Shown: positions 40,102 through 49,868 of the stretch, piece after piece
How the letters are laid out: each line of letters starts with the position of its first letter
Position numbering within the stretch: position 1 is the stretch's first letter
Assembly (NCBI RefSeq): GCF_009664855.1
Contig: NZ_CP045928.1
Location: forward strand, 1,753,258-1,817,257
Length of the DNA: 64,000 nt
Direction: 5' to 3'
From: Flavobacterium sp. SLB02
Lineage (GTDB): Bacteria > Bacteroidota > Bacteroidia > Flavobacteriales > Flavobacteriaceae
The notes under the pieces: generated by a model
Seen by the model: the letters and a program-made list of their open reading frames with translations, nothing else
Told to the model about the DNA's origin: nothing
Databases searched by the model: none
Position numbers and translations under genes: made by a program

Positions 40102-42816
40102 ATGAGGAAATTATACCAATTAAGTTTAATATTGTTTACGGTTTTATTTACATCATCTGTCAAGATAAGTGCTCAAAATGCAAAAGTACAAATTGATAAA
40201 AACAAAACATATCAAAAAATTACTGGTTTTGGAGGGTTTGTATGCAGTCCGCAATTTGGTTATAATTACATGTCTACAGATGAAATCAAAAAAATGTGGG
40301 GTACAAACAGTGAAGCGGGTTATAACATTATGCGGCTTTATATTCCGGCTGAGAATAACTGGCCCTCAACCCTTGCGACTGCAAAATTAGCCAAGAATGA
40401 TTTAGGATTAAAGATTTTTGCCAGTCCATGGACAATGCCTGCAGAATGGAAAACGAACAATAGCGAAGTTGCAGTTTATACAGATGCAAATGGAGTGCAG
40501 CAAATTGGCTACCTGAAAGAGGAACATTATGAGGATTATGCTTTGTATCTTAATCGTTATGTAACCTATCTTCGCGATAATGGAGTAGAACTCGATTATA
40601 TTTCAATTCAAAATGAGCCTGATGAAATGGCTACCTACCAAGGCTGTATATGGACACCTGTACAGATAGCTGCTTTTGTTAAAAATTATGGTCATCTTAT
40701 TAATTGCAAAGTTATTGCGCCAGAGAGTGTTGGTTATTCAGATTCTTTTTCAAATGCTTTTTTGGATGCTGATACCATGCTAAACTTTGAAGTCTACGGA
40801 GTTCATCAATACGGTGGCATTCAGTCTAAATACAAACAATTTCAGAATTATAACAAAGAGATATGGATGACAGAATATCTCATTAACTGGAATTCTGCAG
40901 GTACGGTTCGTGATTTTAGTTGGGGAATTGATGCTTTTAGTTTCGCAAACAGTGTGAATGATGCCTTGCTAGGAAATGTCAATGCGTGGATTCACTATTC
41001 AGCTAAACGATATTATGGACTAATGGGAGATGGAACAAACGGAACAGTATCTGGAGAAATGACTAAAAGAGGGCATATACTTTCGCAATATGCCAAATTC
41101 ACTACAGGGACAACACGTGTAGAATCAACATGGAGCGATGCTAGTGCACAACTCAAAGGGTCTTCGTACATAAATGAGGCCGGTGATAAAATTGTTCTCA
41201 CCATAATTAATCCATCACAAAACACCTATAATCTTACCGTAGATTTGCCATTTTATTCTGTAAAAGGCACTAAAATAATTACCAGTCAGAGCATTGATAT
41301 GCAGAATACAAGCATAAGTTTCACTGAAACATTTCGTCCCGTAGTAAGCATTGACCCTTCCAGTTTTATTACATTGATATTTGAAAAGAGTAAGGATAGA
41401 GTACCTTCACAAATGAGCAGTAAAGAAGTTCATTACGGTATAATTGAAAATCAGTCTGTTACAAGTTCAACATTTGGAACAACATACCAGATTAGTGGCA
41501 AAACAGTAACGTTTTCAAACGCAAGCCCCCTGATAAGTACAAACATGAATGATTCTAACGGATATTTGAAATTAGACAACCGTTACAATAAATTTATACT
41601 TCATGTTAAAAGTTTTACTACAGCAAATCAAGCCAATACTGACAATACAACACTGTATTATATCAATGACAATGGAGAAGTAAAGTCTAAAAATTATGGA
41701 AAATTTAATTTTCCTACAGGGGTTGAATTTGATTTGACATTTGATATTTCTAAATCTGTTCTTACAGATGGATGTAAGGGAATTATTGGCTTGCGAAATT
41801 CTAATTACAGTTCAGTACTTACTTTAAATTTGGGTGATGTATATTTTAATATTGCTGATGAAAAAGCGGCCGAATTTGCAGGAATATATTCAGATGATGA
41901 TAGCCTTCTGATGGATGCATTGCAAAGCACCAACTATGTATCATTAGATTTTAGAAACACCAGTGGTATCAGTTCATCTCAGGACTGGCATATCAAATCT
42001 ACAAATAAAAATAGTATTTTTTATGTCACTGCCAATAACACTGCCGATAATGTAATATCAGGAACAACGTGTAACAATCTAAATCTTATCGATCAGGGAG
42101 GTGATTTTAATGTTCCTTTTGTTTTTTCAGCTATATCTGCATCTTTTACCAAAACTATTACAGGTTTTGATGTTTTAGTTCTTCCATTTGAAGCCAGTAT
42201 ACCGCAGGGTGTAATAGCCTATACGATGCAGCCTTCATCTGCCAAAATCACCTGCGATAGAATTCAGGGTATGATTCCGGCAAATACACCTGTTTTATTG
42301 AGTGGCTCAGGTACATTTATTTTTAGTGGAACCGGAAATGTTTCAACACCAAAAGCCTTAACTGTTAATCAAATGAATCCGGTTTACATTGGTGTTAAGG
42401 CGCCTGCAGGAAGTTACATATTAAAGACAATAAATAATACAGCAGGATTTTATCCTGTAACAATGGGAAGTGAACCGCTAGTTGCATCATTTCATTTTTA
42501 CTTAAGTGAAAAAAGCGGATATAATGCCGCTGCGCTTCCCTTGGAGTTTACCACATTAAGCACAGTTGAAAATGCATTAGAGGATCAGGTTGGTTTCAAA
42601 TTATATCCAAATCCTGCCTTGGAGGAAATTTTTGTCGATAAGATGTCTTCTGATTTTGATTATAAAATTTTTAATGCTCAAGGCATTTTAATGAATTCGG
42701 GGACTTTGAAAAAAGGCAATACCAAAATAAGAATAGAATCACTGCCCGCCGGAGTTTATTTTATTAACGGAATCAATGGTACATCTAAAATAAGCAGAAA
42801 ATTTATAAAAAGATAA
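40102..42816 (+). CDS. GH30 glucuronoxylanase-like enzyme with T9SS sorting domain
   Basis: 904 aa, signal peptide ending ISAQ at about residue 25. GH30 barrel (about 28-320) with acid/base Glu172 in SIQNEPDEMATYQGC and nucleophile Glu258 in WMTEYLINW. The side beta-domain runs to about 435. The middle (about 440-830) is beta-rich with no recognised fold, possibly carbohydrate-binding modules. The last 70 residues (YPNPALEEIFVD, ending SRKFIKR) are a type A C-terminal T9SS sorting domain, so the protein is exported across the outer membrane by the type IX system. GH30 subfamily 8 enzymes cut xylan at glucuronic acid branches, and the subfamily here is inferred. Confidence 0.9.
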   Translation: MRKLYQLSLILFTVLFTSSVKISAQNAKVQIDKNKTYQKITGFGGFVCSPQFGYNYMSTDEIKKMWGTNSEAGYNIMRLYIPAENNWPSTLATAKLAKNDLGLKIFASPWTMPAEWKTNNSEVAVYTDANGVQQIGYLKEEHYEDYALYLNRYVTYLRDNGVELDYISIQNEPDEMATYQGCIWTPVQIAAFVKNYGHLINCKVIAPESVGYSDSFSNAFLDADTMLNFEVYGVHQYGGIQSKYKQFQNYNKEIWMTEYLINWNSAGTVRDFSWGIDAFSFANSVNDALLGNVNAWIHYSAKRYYGLMGDGTNGTVSGEMTKRGHILSQYAKFTTGTTRVESTWSDASAQLKGSSYINEAGDKIVLTIINPSQNTYNLTVDLPFYSVKGTKIITSQSIDMQNTSISFTETFRPVVSIDPSSFITLIFEKSKDRVPSQMSSKEVHYGIIENQSVTSSTFGTTYQISGKTVTFSNASPLISTNMNDSNGYLKLDNRYNKFILHVKSFTTANQANTDNTTLYYINDNGEVKSKNYGKFNFPTGVEFDLTFDISKSVLTDGCKGIIGLRNSNYSSVLTLNLGDVYFNIADEKAAEFAGIYSDDDSLLMDALQSTNYVSLDFRNTSGISSSQDWHIKSTNKNSIFYVTANNTADNVISGTTCNNLNLIDQGGDFNVPFVFSAISASFTKTITGFDVLVLPFEASIPQGVIAYTMQPSSAKITCDRIQGMIPANTPVLLSGSGTFIFSGTGNVSTPKALTVNQMNPVYIGVKAPAGSYILKTINNTAGFYPVTMGSEPLVASFHFYLSEKSGYNAAALPLEFTTLSTVENALEDQVGFKLYPNPALEEIFVDKMSSDFDYKIFNAQGILMNSGTLKKGNTKIRIESLPAGVYFINGINGTSKISRKFIKR

Positions 42817-42841
42817 AATTTCAGGTTGATGAAACACTCGC

Positions 42842-42872
42842 AAAAGTCTTTTTAATAAAAAAAAAGACTTTT
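42842..42872 (+). terminator. Terminator-like hairpin after GH30
   Basis: AAAAGTCTTTTT (42842-42853), 7-base loop, AAAAAGACTTTT (42861-42872): perfect 12-bp arms, AT-rich. It starts 26 bp after the GH30 stop, 18 bp before the GH127 ATG, so may only attenuate. Confidence 0.55.
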
Positions 42873-42889
42873 AATTACAAAAAAATATT

Positions 42890-45187
42890 ATGAGAAATCT
42901 TTTATTGAAATATAAAATTTCATATTGTCTGCTGGGATTATTGATTGGATCTTCTGCTATAGCTCAAATGCATTCATTTGATTTAAGCGAAATAAGATTA
43001 AAAGACGGGCCATTTAAAAATGCTCAGGATGTCGATCTGAAATATATTTTAGCACTCAATCCAGACCGACTTTTAGCGCCGTATCTTATTGCATCCGGAA
43101 TACCTTTAAAAGCAGAGCGTTACGGAAATTGGGAAAGTATAGGACTTGATGGCCACATTGCCGGACATTATCTTTCGGCATTGGCAATGATGTATGCTTC
43201 TACAGGAAATATGGAGCTTAAAAATCGGCTGGACTATATGATCTCAGAACTGGAGAAATGTCAGCAAAAAAACGGCAATGGTTATGTGGGCGGAATTCCG
43301 CAGGGAAAAGTTTTTTGGGACCGCATTCATAATGGAGATATCGACGGAAGTAATTTCGGATTAAACAATACCTGGGTACCGCTGTACAATATTCATAAAC
43401 TTTTTGCAGGTTTAATCGATACGTATCATTATACAGGAAATGAAAAAGCAAAAGAGGTTGTAATAAAACTGGGAGACTGGTTTATCGAATTAATTCGTCC
43501 ACTTTCTGAGGAACAGATTCAAAATATATTGAAGACAGAACATGGTGGCATAAACGAATCTTTTGCCGATTTGTATAGTATTACCAAAGACAAAAAATAT
43601 CTGGAAACGGCCAAGAAAGTTTCGCACTTAGCAATCTTAAATCCGCTCGAGAAAAAAGAAGATAAGTTAACAGGATTGCATGCCAATACGCAAATACCAA
43701 AAGTGATTGGTTTTGAGAAAATCGGTAAACTTTCCGGCAATAAAGAATGGACAGATGCTGCGCAGTTCTTTTGGGAAAATGTTACCCAAAAACGCAGCGT
43801 AGCTTTTGGTGGAAATAGTTTTGCCGAACATTTTAATCCAACCGAAGATTTTAGCGGCATGCTAAAATCAAATCAGGGGCCGGAAACGTGTAATTCCTAT
43901 AATATGGAGCGCTTAAGCAAAGCTTTATTTTTAGACCAAAACAATGTAAGTTATCTTGATTTTTACGAACGCACACTTTACAATCATATTCTTTCGAGCC
44001 AGCATCCTGAAAAAGGCGGTTTTGTTTATTTTACGCCCATCAGACCCAATCATTATCGCGTGTATTCGCAGCCGGAAACCAGTATGTGGTGTTGTGTGGG
44101 TTCAGGGCTCGAGAATCATTCTAAATATGGAGAATTAATTTACAGCCATTCTGATAATGATGTTTTTGTAAATCTCTTTATTTCGTCTGTTTTAGCTTGG
44201 AAAGAAAAGGATATTTACATCGAACAAAGCACTAGATTTCCATACCAAAATAGCACCAATTTTGTTTTGAAACTAAAGAAAAGTAAAACATTTTCTATCA
44301 ATATCCGTTGTCCGGAATGGGCTGGAAATTTTGAAATTTCAATTAATGGAAAAATTCAGAAAATAGAAGCAAAACCCTCTAGTTATGTAACCCTTAACAG
44401 AAAATGGAAATCCGAAGATCAGATTTGCGTTAGCTTCAAAACTTCGACACATTTAGAGAATTTACCCGACCGTTCCAATTGGAGCGCTTTTGTAAACGGA
44501 CCTATTGTATTGGCTGCCAAAACATCAAACAAAGATTTAGACGGATTATTTGCCAATGACAGCCGAATGGGGCATATTGCATCCGGTAAATATTATGCGT
44601 TGGATCAGGCCTATGAAATCATAGGCGATAAAGCAGCTTATATCGCAAAACTGAAGGATTTAGGAAACTTGCACTTCCGTTTAGATTCGTTAGAATTACA
44701 GCCGTTTTTTGAAATTCATGACGCGCGTTATCAAATGTATTTTCAAAATTATACCAAAGAGCAATATCAGGAAAAACATGCTTTGTTGAAACAGCAGGAA
44801 ATTGAGACATTGGCTTTGGAAGCTAAAACCATCGATAAAATTAATTGCGGCGAACAGCAGTCAGAAGTAGATCATCGTTATAAAGGTGAAAAAAGTGATT
44901 CTGGCTACGACGAGACAAAAGCCTGGAGAAGTACCAAATCGTATATTTCTTATCAGTTATTGAATAAAAACAAGGCTGGAAAATATTTGGATATCATTTG
45001 CACAGCCGATTTTAAAACGGATAAAATCACGATTCTCATCAACGAAAAACCGGTACCCATTATTTCGTCAGCAAATAAAACCATCCGATTAAATGTCGAA
45101 AAGATCAAAGAGGTAAACATTACCATAAAATCTAATGACGGAAGCAATAGTCCAAAATTTCATCAATTCAGGATTTTAAAAGATTAA
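42890..45187 (+). CDS. GH127/GH146-type beta-L-arabinofuranosidase (DUF1680)
   Basis: 765 aa, signal peptide ending AIAQ at about residue 26. (alpha/alpha)6 barrel: MHSFDLSEIRLKDGPFK, GHIAGHYLSALAMMYAST, NTWVPLYNIHKLFAGLID. The zinc/catalytic set of bifidobacterial HypBA1 (Glu338, Cys340, Cys417, Cys418) is present as Glu332 and Cys334 (GPETCNSYN) and Cys401-Cys402 (SMWCCVGSG). Activity is on beta-L-arabinofuranosides. GH146 members in Bacteroides act on arabinan side chains. Either family is possible. It removes arabinose decorations. GH43 follows after 3 bp. Confidence 0.9.
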   Translation: MRNLLLKYKISYCLLGLLIGSSAIAQMHSFDLSEIRLKDGPFKNAQDVDLKYILALNPDRLLAPYLIASGIPLKAERYGNWESIGLDGHIAGHYLSALAMMYASTGNMELKNRLDYMISELEKCQQKNGNGYVGGIPQGKVFWDRIHNGDIDGSNFGLNNTWVPLYNIHKLFAGLIDTYHYTGNEKAKEVVIKLGDWFIELIRPLSEEQIQNILKTEHGGINESFADLYSITKDKKYLETAKKVSHLAILNPLEKKEDKLTGLHANTQIPKVIGFEKIGKLSGNKEWTDAAQFFWENVTQKRSVAFGGNSFAEHFNPTEDFSGMLKSNQGPETCNSYNMERLSKALFLDQNNVSYLDFYERTLYNHILSSQHPEKGGFVYFTPIRPNHYRVYSQPETSMWCCVGSGLENHSKYGELIYSHSDNDVFVNLFISSVLAWKEKDIYIEQSTRFPYQNSTNFVLKLKKSKTFSINIRCPEWAGNFEISINGKIQKIEAKPSSYVTLNRKWKSEDQICVSFKTSTHLENLPDRSNWSAFVNGPIVLAAKTSNKDLDGLFANDSRMGHIASGKYYALDQAYEIIGDKAAYIAKLKDLGNLHFRLDSLELQPFFEIHDARYQMYFQNYTKEQYQEKHALLKQQEIETLALEAKTIDKINCGEQQSEVDHRYKGEKSDSGYDETKAWRSTKSYISYQLLNKNKAGKYLDIICTADFKTDKITILINEKPVPIISSANKTIRLNVEKIKEVNITIKSNDGSNSPKFHQFRILKD

Positions 45188-45190
45188 AAA

Positions 45191-46774
45191 ATGATACCAA
45201 ATAAAATGAAAATTAGAAGTGTTGTTTTTAGTCTTTTTTCGCTTTTTACTTTGTGTAACTATGCACAAAACAAGGCGAAAAATCCAGTTATTTTTGCTGA
45301 TGTTCCTGATATGTCTATCATTCGTGTAAACGATATTTATTACATGAGCAGCACAACCATGCACATGAATCCGGGCGTTCCTATTATGAAATCTAACGAT
45401 TTAGTGAATTGGAAAATCGTTAATTATGCCTATCAAACATTAGAAGATGATAATGATAAACTAAATCTGGATAATGAAAAAAACGATTACGGAAGAGGTT
45501 CCTGGGCGAGCAGTCTGAATTATCATAATGGTACCTATTACGTGAGCACTTTCTCTGGAACAACTGGTAAAACCTATATTTTTTCTACGAAAGATGTAGA
45601 AAAAGGACCTTGGAAAAGAACCGTTTTAAATACTTCTTATCACGATCATTCTATTTTTTTTGATGATAACGGAAAAGTGTATATGGTTTGGGGAGCGGGA
45701 AAATTGCAGATCGTCGAATTACAATCAGATTTATCCGCTGTAAAAGAAGAAACAAAAAAGGTATTGATTGAAAATGCCAGTGCGCCAGCAGGAAACAATA
45801 TTATGCTGCAATCTGAAGGTTCACAGCTTTTTAAAATCAAAGGAAAATATTATCTTTTTAATATCGTCTGGCCAAAAGACGCAATGCGAACGGTAATTAT
45901 ACATAGGGCAGATAGTATTTTAGGACCTTGGGAAGGAAAAGTAGGTCTGCAGGATTTAGGAGTTGCACAAGGCGGGCTTATTGATACACCAGACGGAAAA
46001 TGGTTTTCGTATTTGTTTAAAGATTCCGGAGGTGTAGGCCGTATTCCTTATCTGGTTCCTGTGGAATGGAAGGACGGCTGGCCCATTTTAGGTAAAAATA
46101 ATAAAGTACCAGAATATCTGGATTTACCACAAAGCAAAGGTTTAATTCCGGGAATTGTAAACTCAGATGATTTTACAAGAAAAAAAAATGATCCTGATTT
46201 GCCTTTGGTCTGGCAATGGAACCACAATCCTGATAACTCCCTGTGGTCTGTTAGGGAAAGAAAAGGATATTTAAGATTGAAAACAGGCCGGAAAGACAGC
46301 AGTTTTGTGCAGGCTAAAAATACCCTTACACAAAGAACTTTTGGATCTGAATGTTCCGCATCTACCTTAGTGGAGGTATCTAAAATGAAAGAAGGCGACT
46401 TTGCAGGACTTTCGTTATTGCAAAAAGAATATGGATTTATAGCGGTAAAGGTTGAAAATGGTACAAAAAAAATAGTCATACTTGATGCCGTTAAAGGGAA
46501 TCCGCGTGAAGTTGAAAGCATTTCTTTAGTTCAGGATAAAATCTATTTCAAAGCAGCATGTGATTTTAAAGATAAAGCAGATACCGGAAGATTTTTTTAC
46601 AGTCTAGATGGTGAAAAATGGATCAGCATTGGAAACGCAATAAAACTGCCTTATACAATTCCTCATTTTATGGGATATCGATTTGGGTTGTTCAACTATG
46701 CAACTACAAATATTGGCGGTTATGTAGATTTCGATTATTTCCATATTGAAGATCAAATTTCAAAAAATAATTAG
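45191..46774 (+). CDS. GH43 family enzyme with C-terminal beta-sandwich
   Basis: 527 aa (alternative start 45206, five residues later), signal peptide ending YAQ at about residue 26. GH43 propeller: base Asp40 in ADVPDMSIIRVNDIYYM, with Met-Ser where PDPDV is usual, the Asp in YHDHSIFFDD and the acid Glu in LQSEGSQLFKIKGKYY. The C-terminal half (about 330-525) is the beta-sandwich typical of GH43 with DUF1349-like domain. Probably arabinofuranosidase or xylosidase. It is translationally coupled to GH127 by a 3-bp gap. No operator is nearby. Confidence 0.9.
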   Translation: MIPNKMKIRSVVFSLFSLFTLCNYAQNKAKNPVIFADVPDMSIIRVNDIYYMSSTTMHMNPGVPIMKSNDLVNWKIVNYAYQTLEDDNDKLNLDNEKNDYGRGSWASSLNYHNGTYYVSTFSGTTGKTYIFSTKDVEKGPWKRTVLNTSYHDHSIFFDDNGKVYMVWGAGKLQIVELQSDLSAVKEETKKVLIENASAPAGNNIMLQSEGSQLFKIKGKYYLFNIVWPKDAMRTVIIHRADSILGPWEGKVGLQDLGVAQGGLIDTPDGKWFSYLFKDSGGVGRIPYLVPVEWKDGWPILGKNNKVPEYLDLPQSKGLIPGIVNSDDFTRKKNDPDLPLVWQWNHNPDNSLWSVRERKGYLRLKTGRKDSSFVQAKNTLTQRTFGSECSASTLVEVSKMKEGDFAGLSLLQKEYGFIAVKVENGTKKIVILDAVKGNPREVESISLVQDKIYFKAACDFKDKADTGRFFYSLDGEKWISIGNAIKLPYTIPHFMGYRFGLFNYATTNIGGYVDFDYFHIEDQISKNN

Positions 46775-46827
46775 TTCAAGTTGCCAGATTAACAATTCAG
46801 TAAATAAGTTGGCTCTAAAAAAGTTTA

Positions 46828-46968
46828 ATCCCTATGGGATATTTTTTCGGGTAGATTTCATTATTCTTCTACCAATATTTAACTCCTAACGGAGTAACAA
46901 AAAATATCTCGGAGAGATTACATATTGTTAGAAATCAATATTCAGGTCAATTTTTGTCCTGTAGGGAC
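46828..46968. repeat. Cluster of four small palindromes (REP-like) before GH3
   Basis: Intergenic 46775-47059 holds four short hairpins in a row: ATCCCTATGGGAT (46828-46840), ACTCCTAACGGAGT (46882-46895), ATCTCGGAGAGAT (46906-46918) and GTCCTGTAGGGAC (46956-46968). They share a theme of CTCC/GGAG-like arms around short loops. The layout suggests a REP-like or intergenic repeat element. I cannot count genome copies. Confidence 0.5.
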
Positions 46969-47059
46969 TAGACTTTCTTAACTAGCAACTTGAATTAATT
47001 CCTTTACGATTTAACCAAAATAAAATACGCATTAATATATTAACTCAAATAGAATAATC

Positions 47060-49654
47060 ATGAAAATTAGTTATTTGTTTATTATAAGTTTACTATCTTT
47101 TTTTAGTGTAAACGCGCAGCAATATCCTTATAAGAATCCCTCGCTTAGTTCAGCAGAGCGAGCAAAAGATTTAATTTCACGATTAACTCTTGAAGAAAAA
47201 GCAGTCTTAATGTGTGATCAAAGTGATGCGATCCCCAGACTTGGAATTAAAAAATTTAACTGGTGGAGTGAAGCGCTGCATGGTTATGCCAATAATGACA
47301 ATGTTACTGTTTTTCCAGAGCCCATAGGTATGGCAGCTTCGTTTGATGATCAGTTACTGTATCGTGTTTTTGATGCCGTATCAGATGAAGCTCGGGCAAA
47401 ATATAATCAATGGATTAAAAACGGTAATGAAAACAAACGTTTTTTAAGCCTTTCGGTTTGGACTCCTAATGTCAATATTTTTAGGGATCCCCGTTGGGGC
47501 CGTGGACAGGAAACCTACGGAGAAGACCCTTATCTTACTTCCCGGATGGGAATTTCAGTTGTCAAAGGGCTACAGGGCCCGGCAGATGCCAAGTACCGTA
47601 AACTTTTAGCTTGCGCAAAACATTTTGCTGTTCACTCAGGACCAGAATGGAGCAGGCACGAATTGAATTTGAATAATGTAGATCCTCGTGAATTGTACGA
47701 AACTTACCTGCCGGCATTTAAAGCACTTGTGCAGGATGCAGATGTGCGTCAGGTGATGTGCGCGTATCAACGCCTGGACGACGAACCATGCTGCAGCAAC
47801 ACCAGATTATTGCAGCGTATTTTAAGAGATGAGTGGGGATTTAAATACCTGGTCGTTTCAGATTGCGGCGCTGTAACTGATTTTTATACGACTCACAAAG
47901 TTTCATCAGATGCGGTACATGCTGCATCAAAAGCTGTCCTTGCAGGAACAGATGTCGAATGTGTCTGGGAGAAATATCCCTTTAAAGAACTGCCGGCAGC
48001 TGTTGCTAAAGATCTCATAAAAGAAGCCGATATTGATAAGAGTCTGCTTCGCGTATTAGTTGGTCGTTTTGATTTGGGTGAAATGGATGATGATGCCATA
48101 GTGCCGTGGGCTCAAATTCCCGCATCGGTTCTTAATAGCAAAGAGCATCAGCTCTTAGCACTTGAAATGGCTCAAAAGTCAATGACGCTTTTACAAAACA
48201 AAAACAATATTCTTCCTTTAAATAAATTAATAAATAAAATAGCAGTATTAGGTCCAAATGCTGATAATGAACCCATGTTGTGGGGGAATTATAATGGAAC
48301 ACCCGTTAAAACAATCACCATTAAAGATGGAATAGAGTCAAAAATTCCGGAAAATAAAATCTTTTACGATAAAGCATGCGACTTAGTCGAGGATAAAGTA
48401 AATCAAAGTTATTTTGACCAAATTTCATTTGAAGGAAAAAAAGGAATGAAAGCAACCTATTGGAATAATCCAAATAGGGAAGGCAACAGTGTAATAACCC
48501 AGCAGATTTTAAATCCTATTAAAATGACTACTGCCGGTCAGCATGAATTTGCTTCAGGGGTTAAGCTTGAAGGTTTTTCAGCAAAATATGAAACAGAGTT
48601 TTCAGCAAAAGCAAACGATACGCTTGTTTTTAAAACAGGGGCTACTGGTGTTTTTGAGTTACTGGTTGATGGAAAATCAATTGCAAAATATACCAATTGG
48701 CGTACTGTTCCGGGAAATATTTCATTTGTCGTTCAAGCGGGTAAAAAATATAAAATCGAAATCCTTTTTGCCCAGTCAAACAATTGGCAGGCTAATCTTG
48801 AATTTGATTTTGGAAAAGAATATGACATTGATTTCAGTTCTTTAATTCAAAAATTAAAAGGTATCGATACCGTTATTTTTGCAGGCGGGCTTTCTACCTT
48901 GCTTGAAGGAGAAGAAATGCCTGTTTCTTCCCCAGGATTTAAAGGCGGTGACCGTACTGATATTGAACTTCCGGCGGTTCAGAGAAAATTTTTAAAAGAA
49001 CTTAAAGCGGCAGGAAAAAAAGTAATTTTTGTAAACTGCTCAGGCTCTGCAATTGCATTGACACCTGAAACGGAAAGCTGTGACGCCATTCTGCAGGCAT
49101 GGTATCCTGGCGAATCCGGAGGTCAGGCTGTTGCGGACGTTCTTTTTGGAGATTATAATCCTGCCGGAAAACTACCTGTTTCCTTTTACAAAAATTCAGA
49201 TAAATTAGGAGACTTTGAAAATTATTCAATGAAAGGGCGCACCTATAGATATACAACAGATGTTTTGTTTCCGTTTGGTTTTGGCTTAAGCTATTCTAAA
49301 TTTACTATTGGTGAGGCAAAATTGAGTAAAACGGATATAAAACCAAATGAAAATACACAATTAAGCTTTCCTGTAAAAAACGTTAGTAAACGTGACGGAA
49401 CAGAGATTGTGCAGGTTTACGTTAGAAAAGCAAAGGATACTGATGGCCCTTTGAAAACACTCAAAGCATTTAAAAGAATCAATTTAAAAGCAGGTGAAAA
49501 GCAACTTATAACGATAGATTTACCAGCTTCTTCATTTGAATTTTATGATGCCAATACTATAGGGATGAAGGTAACATCAGGTATGTATGAGGTATATTAT
49601 GGTAATAGTTCAGATGCTAAAGATTTAAAAATGATTACAGTAACTGTTCAATAA
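47060..49654 (+). CDS. GH3 beta-xylosidase/beta-glucosidase with PA14 insert
   Basis: 864 aa, signal peptide ending VNAQ at about residue 19. GH3 barrel: WWSEALHGYAN, IFRDPRWGRGQETYGEDPYL, CAKHFAVHSGPE and the nucleophile Asp in VVSDCGAVTDFY. PA14 insert (about 460-590; GMKATYWNNPNREG, GATGVFELLVDGKSI), then LFPFGFGLSYSKF and the fibronectin-III-like domain. Shares its whole layout with the GH3 at 7933-10560 and is a diverged paralogue. Probably a beta-xylosidase. Last enzyme before the GH97 gene, with a 215-bp gap after it in which I see no clear regulatory site. Confidence 0.92.
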   Translation: MKISYLFIISLLSFFSVNAQQYPYKNPSLSSAERAKDLISRLTLEEKAVLMCDQSDAIPRLGIKKFNWWSEALHGYANNDNVTVFPEPIGMAASFDDQLLYRVFDAVSDEARAKYNQWIKNGNENKRFLSLSVWTPNVNIFRDPRWGRGQETYGEDPYLTSRMGISVVKGLQGPADAKYRKLLACAKHFAVHSGPEWSRHELNLNNVDPRELYETYLPAFKALVQDADVRQVMCAYQRLDDEPCCSNTRLLQRILRDEWGFKYLVVSDCGAVTDFYTTHKVSSDAVHAASKAVLAGTDVECVWEKYPFKELPAAVAKDLIKEADIDKSLLRVLVGRFDLGEMDDDAIVPWAQIPASVLNSKEHQLLALEMAQKSMTLLQNKNNILPLNKLINKIAVLGPNADNEPMLWGNYNGTPVKTITIKDGIESKIPENKIFYDKACDLVEDKVNQSYFDQISFEGKKGMKATYWNNPNREGNSVITQQILNPIKMTTAGQHEFASGVKLEGFSAKYETEFSAKANDTLVFKTGATGVFELLVDGKSIAKYTNWRTVPGNISFVVQAGKKYKIEILFAQSNNWQANLEFDFGKEYDIDFSSLIQKLKGIDTVIFAGGLSTLLEGEEMPVSSPGFKGGDRTDIELPAVQRKFLKELKAAGKKVIFVNCSGSAIALTPETESCDAILQAWYPGESGGQAVADVLFGDYNPAGKLPVSFYKNSDKLGDFENYSMKGRTYRYTTDVLFPFGFGLSYSKFTIGEAKLSKTDIKPNENTQLSFPVKNVSKRDGTEIVQVYVRKAKDTDGPLKTLKAFKRINLKAGEKQLITIDLPASSFEFYDANTIGMKVTSGMYEVYYGNSSDAKDLKMITVTVQ

Positions 49655-49868
49655 ATCATTGTGCGGCAAAAGATAAATAATAAGAAGATTGGAATCTCAT
49701 TGTACAACACAATTATCGAAATGCATTGATTGGGAATTTATTTTAGAACTGAATCTTTTTTCTCTAATTTAGTTCGCAGTCTGTTAAGTGAAAATTCCAT
49801 ATTATTATAACGTAATTCTTTTTTACAGATAAAAATAAATTAATAAACCAAATAACCAATAATTAGTT

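Noticed and set aside
43218..43451. Antisense frames within the GH127 gene and similar frames within other enzymes
   Set aside because: Shadow frames of well-supported genes with no family resemblance.
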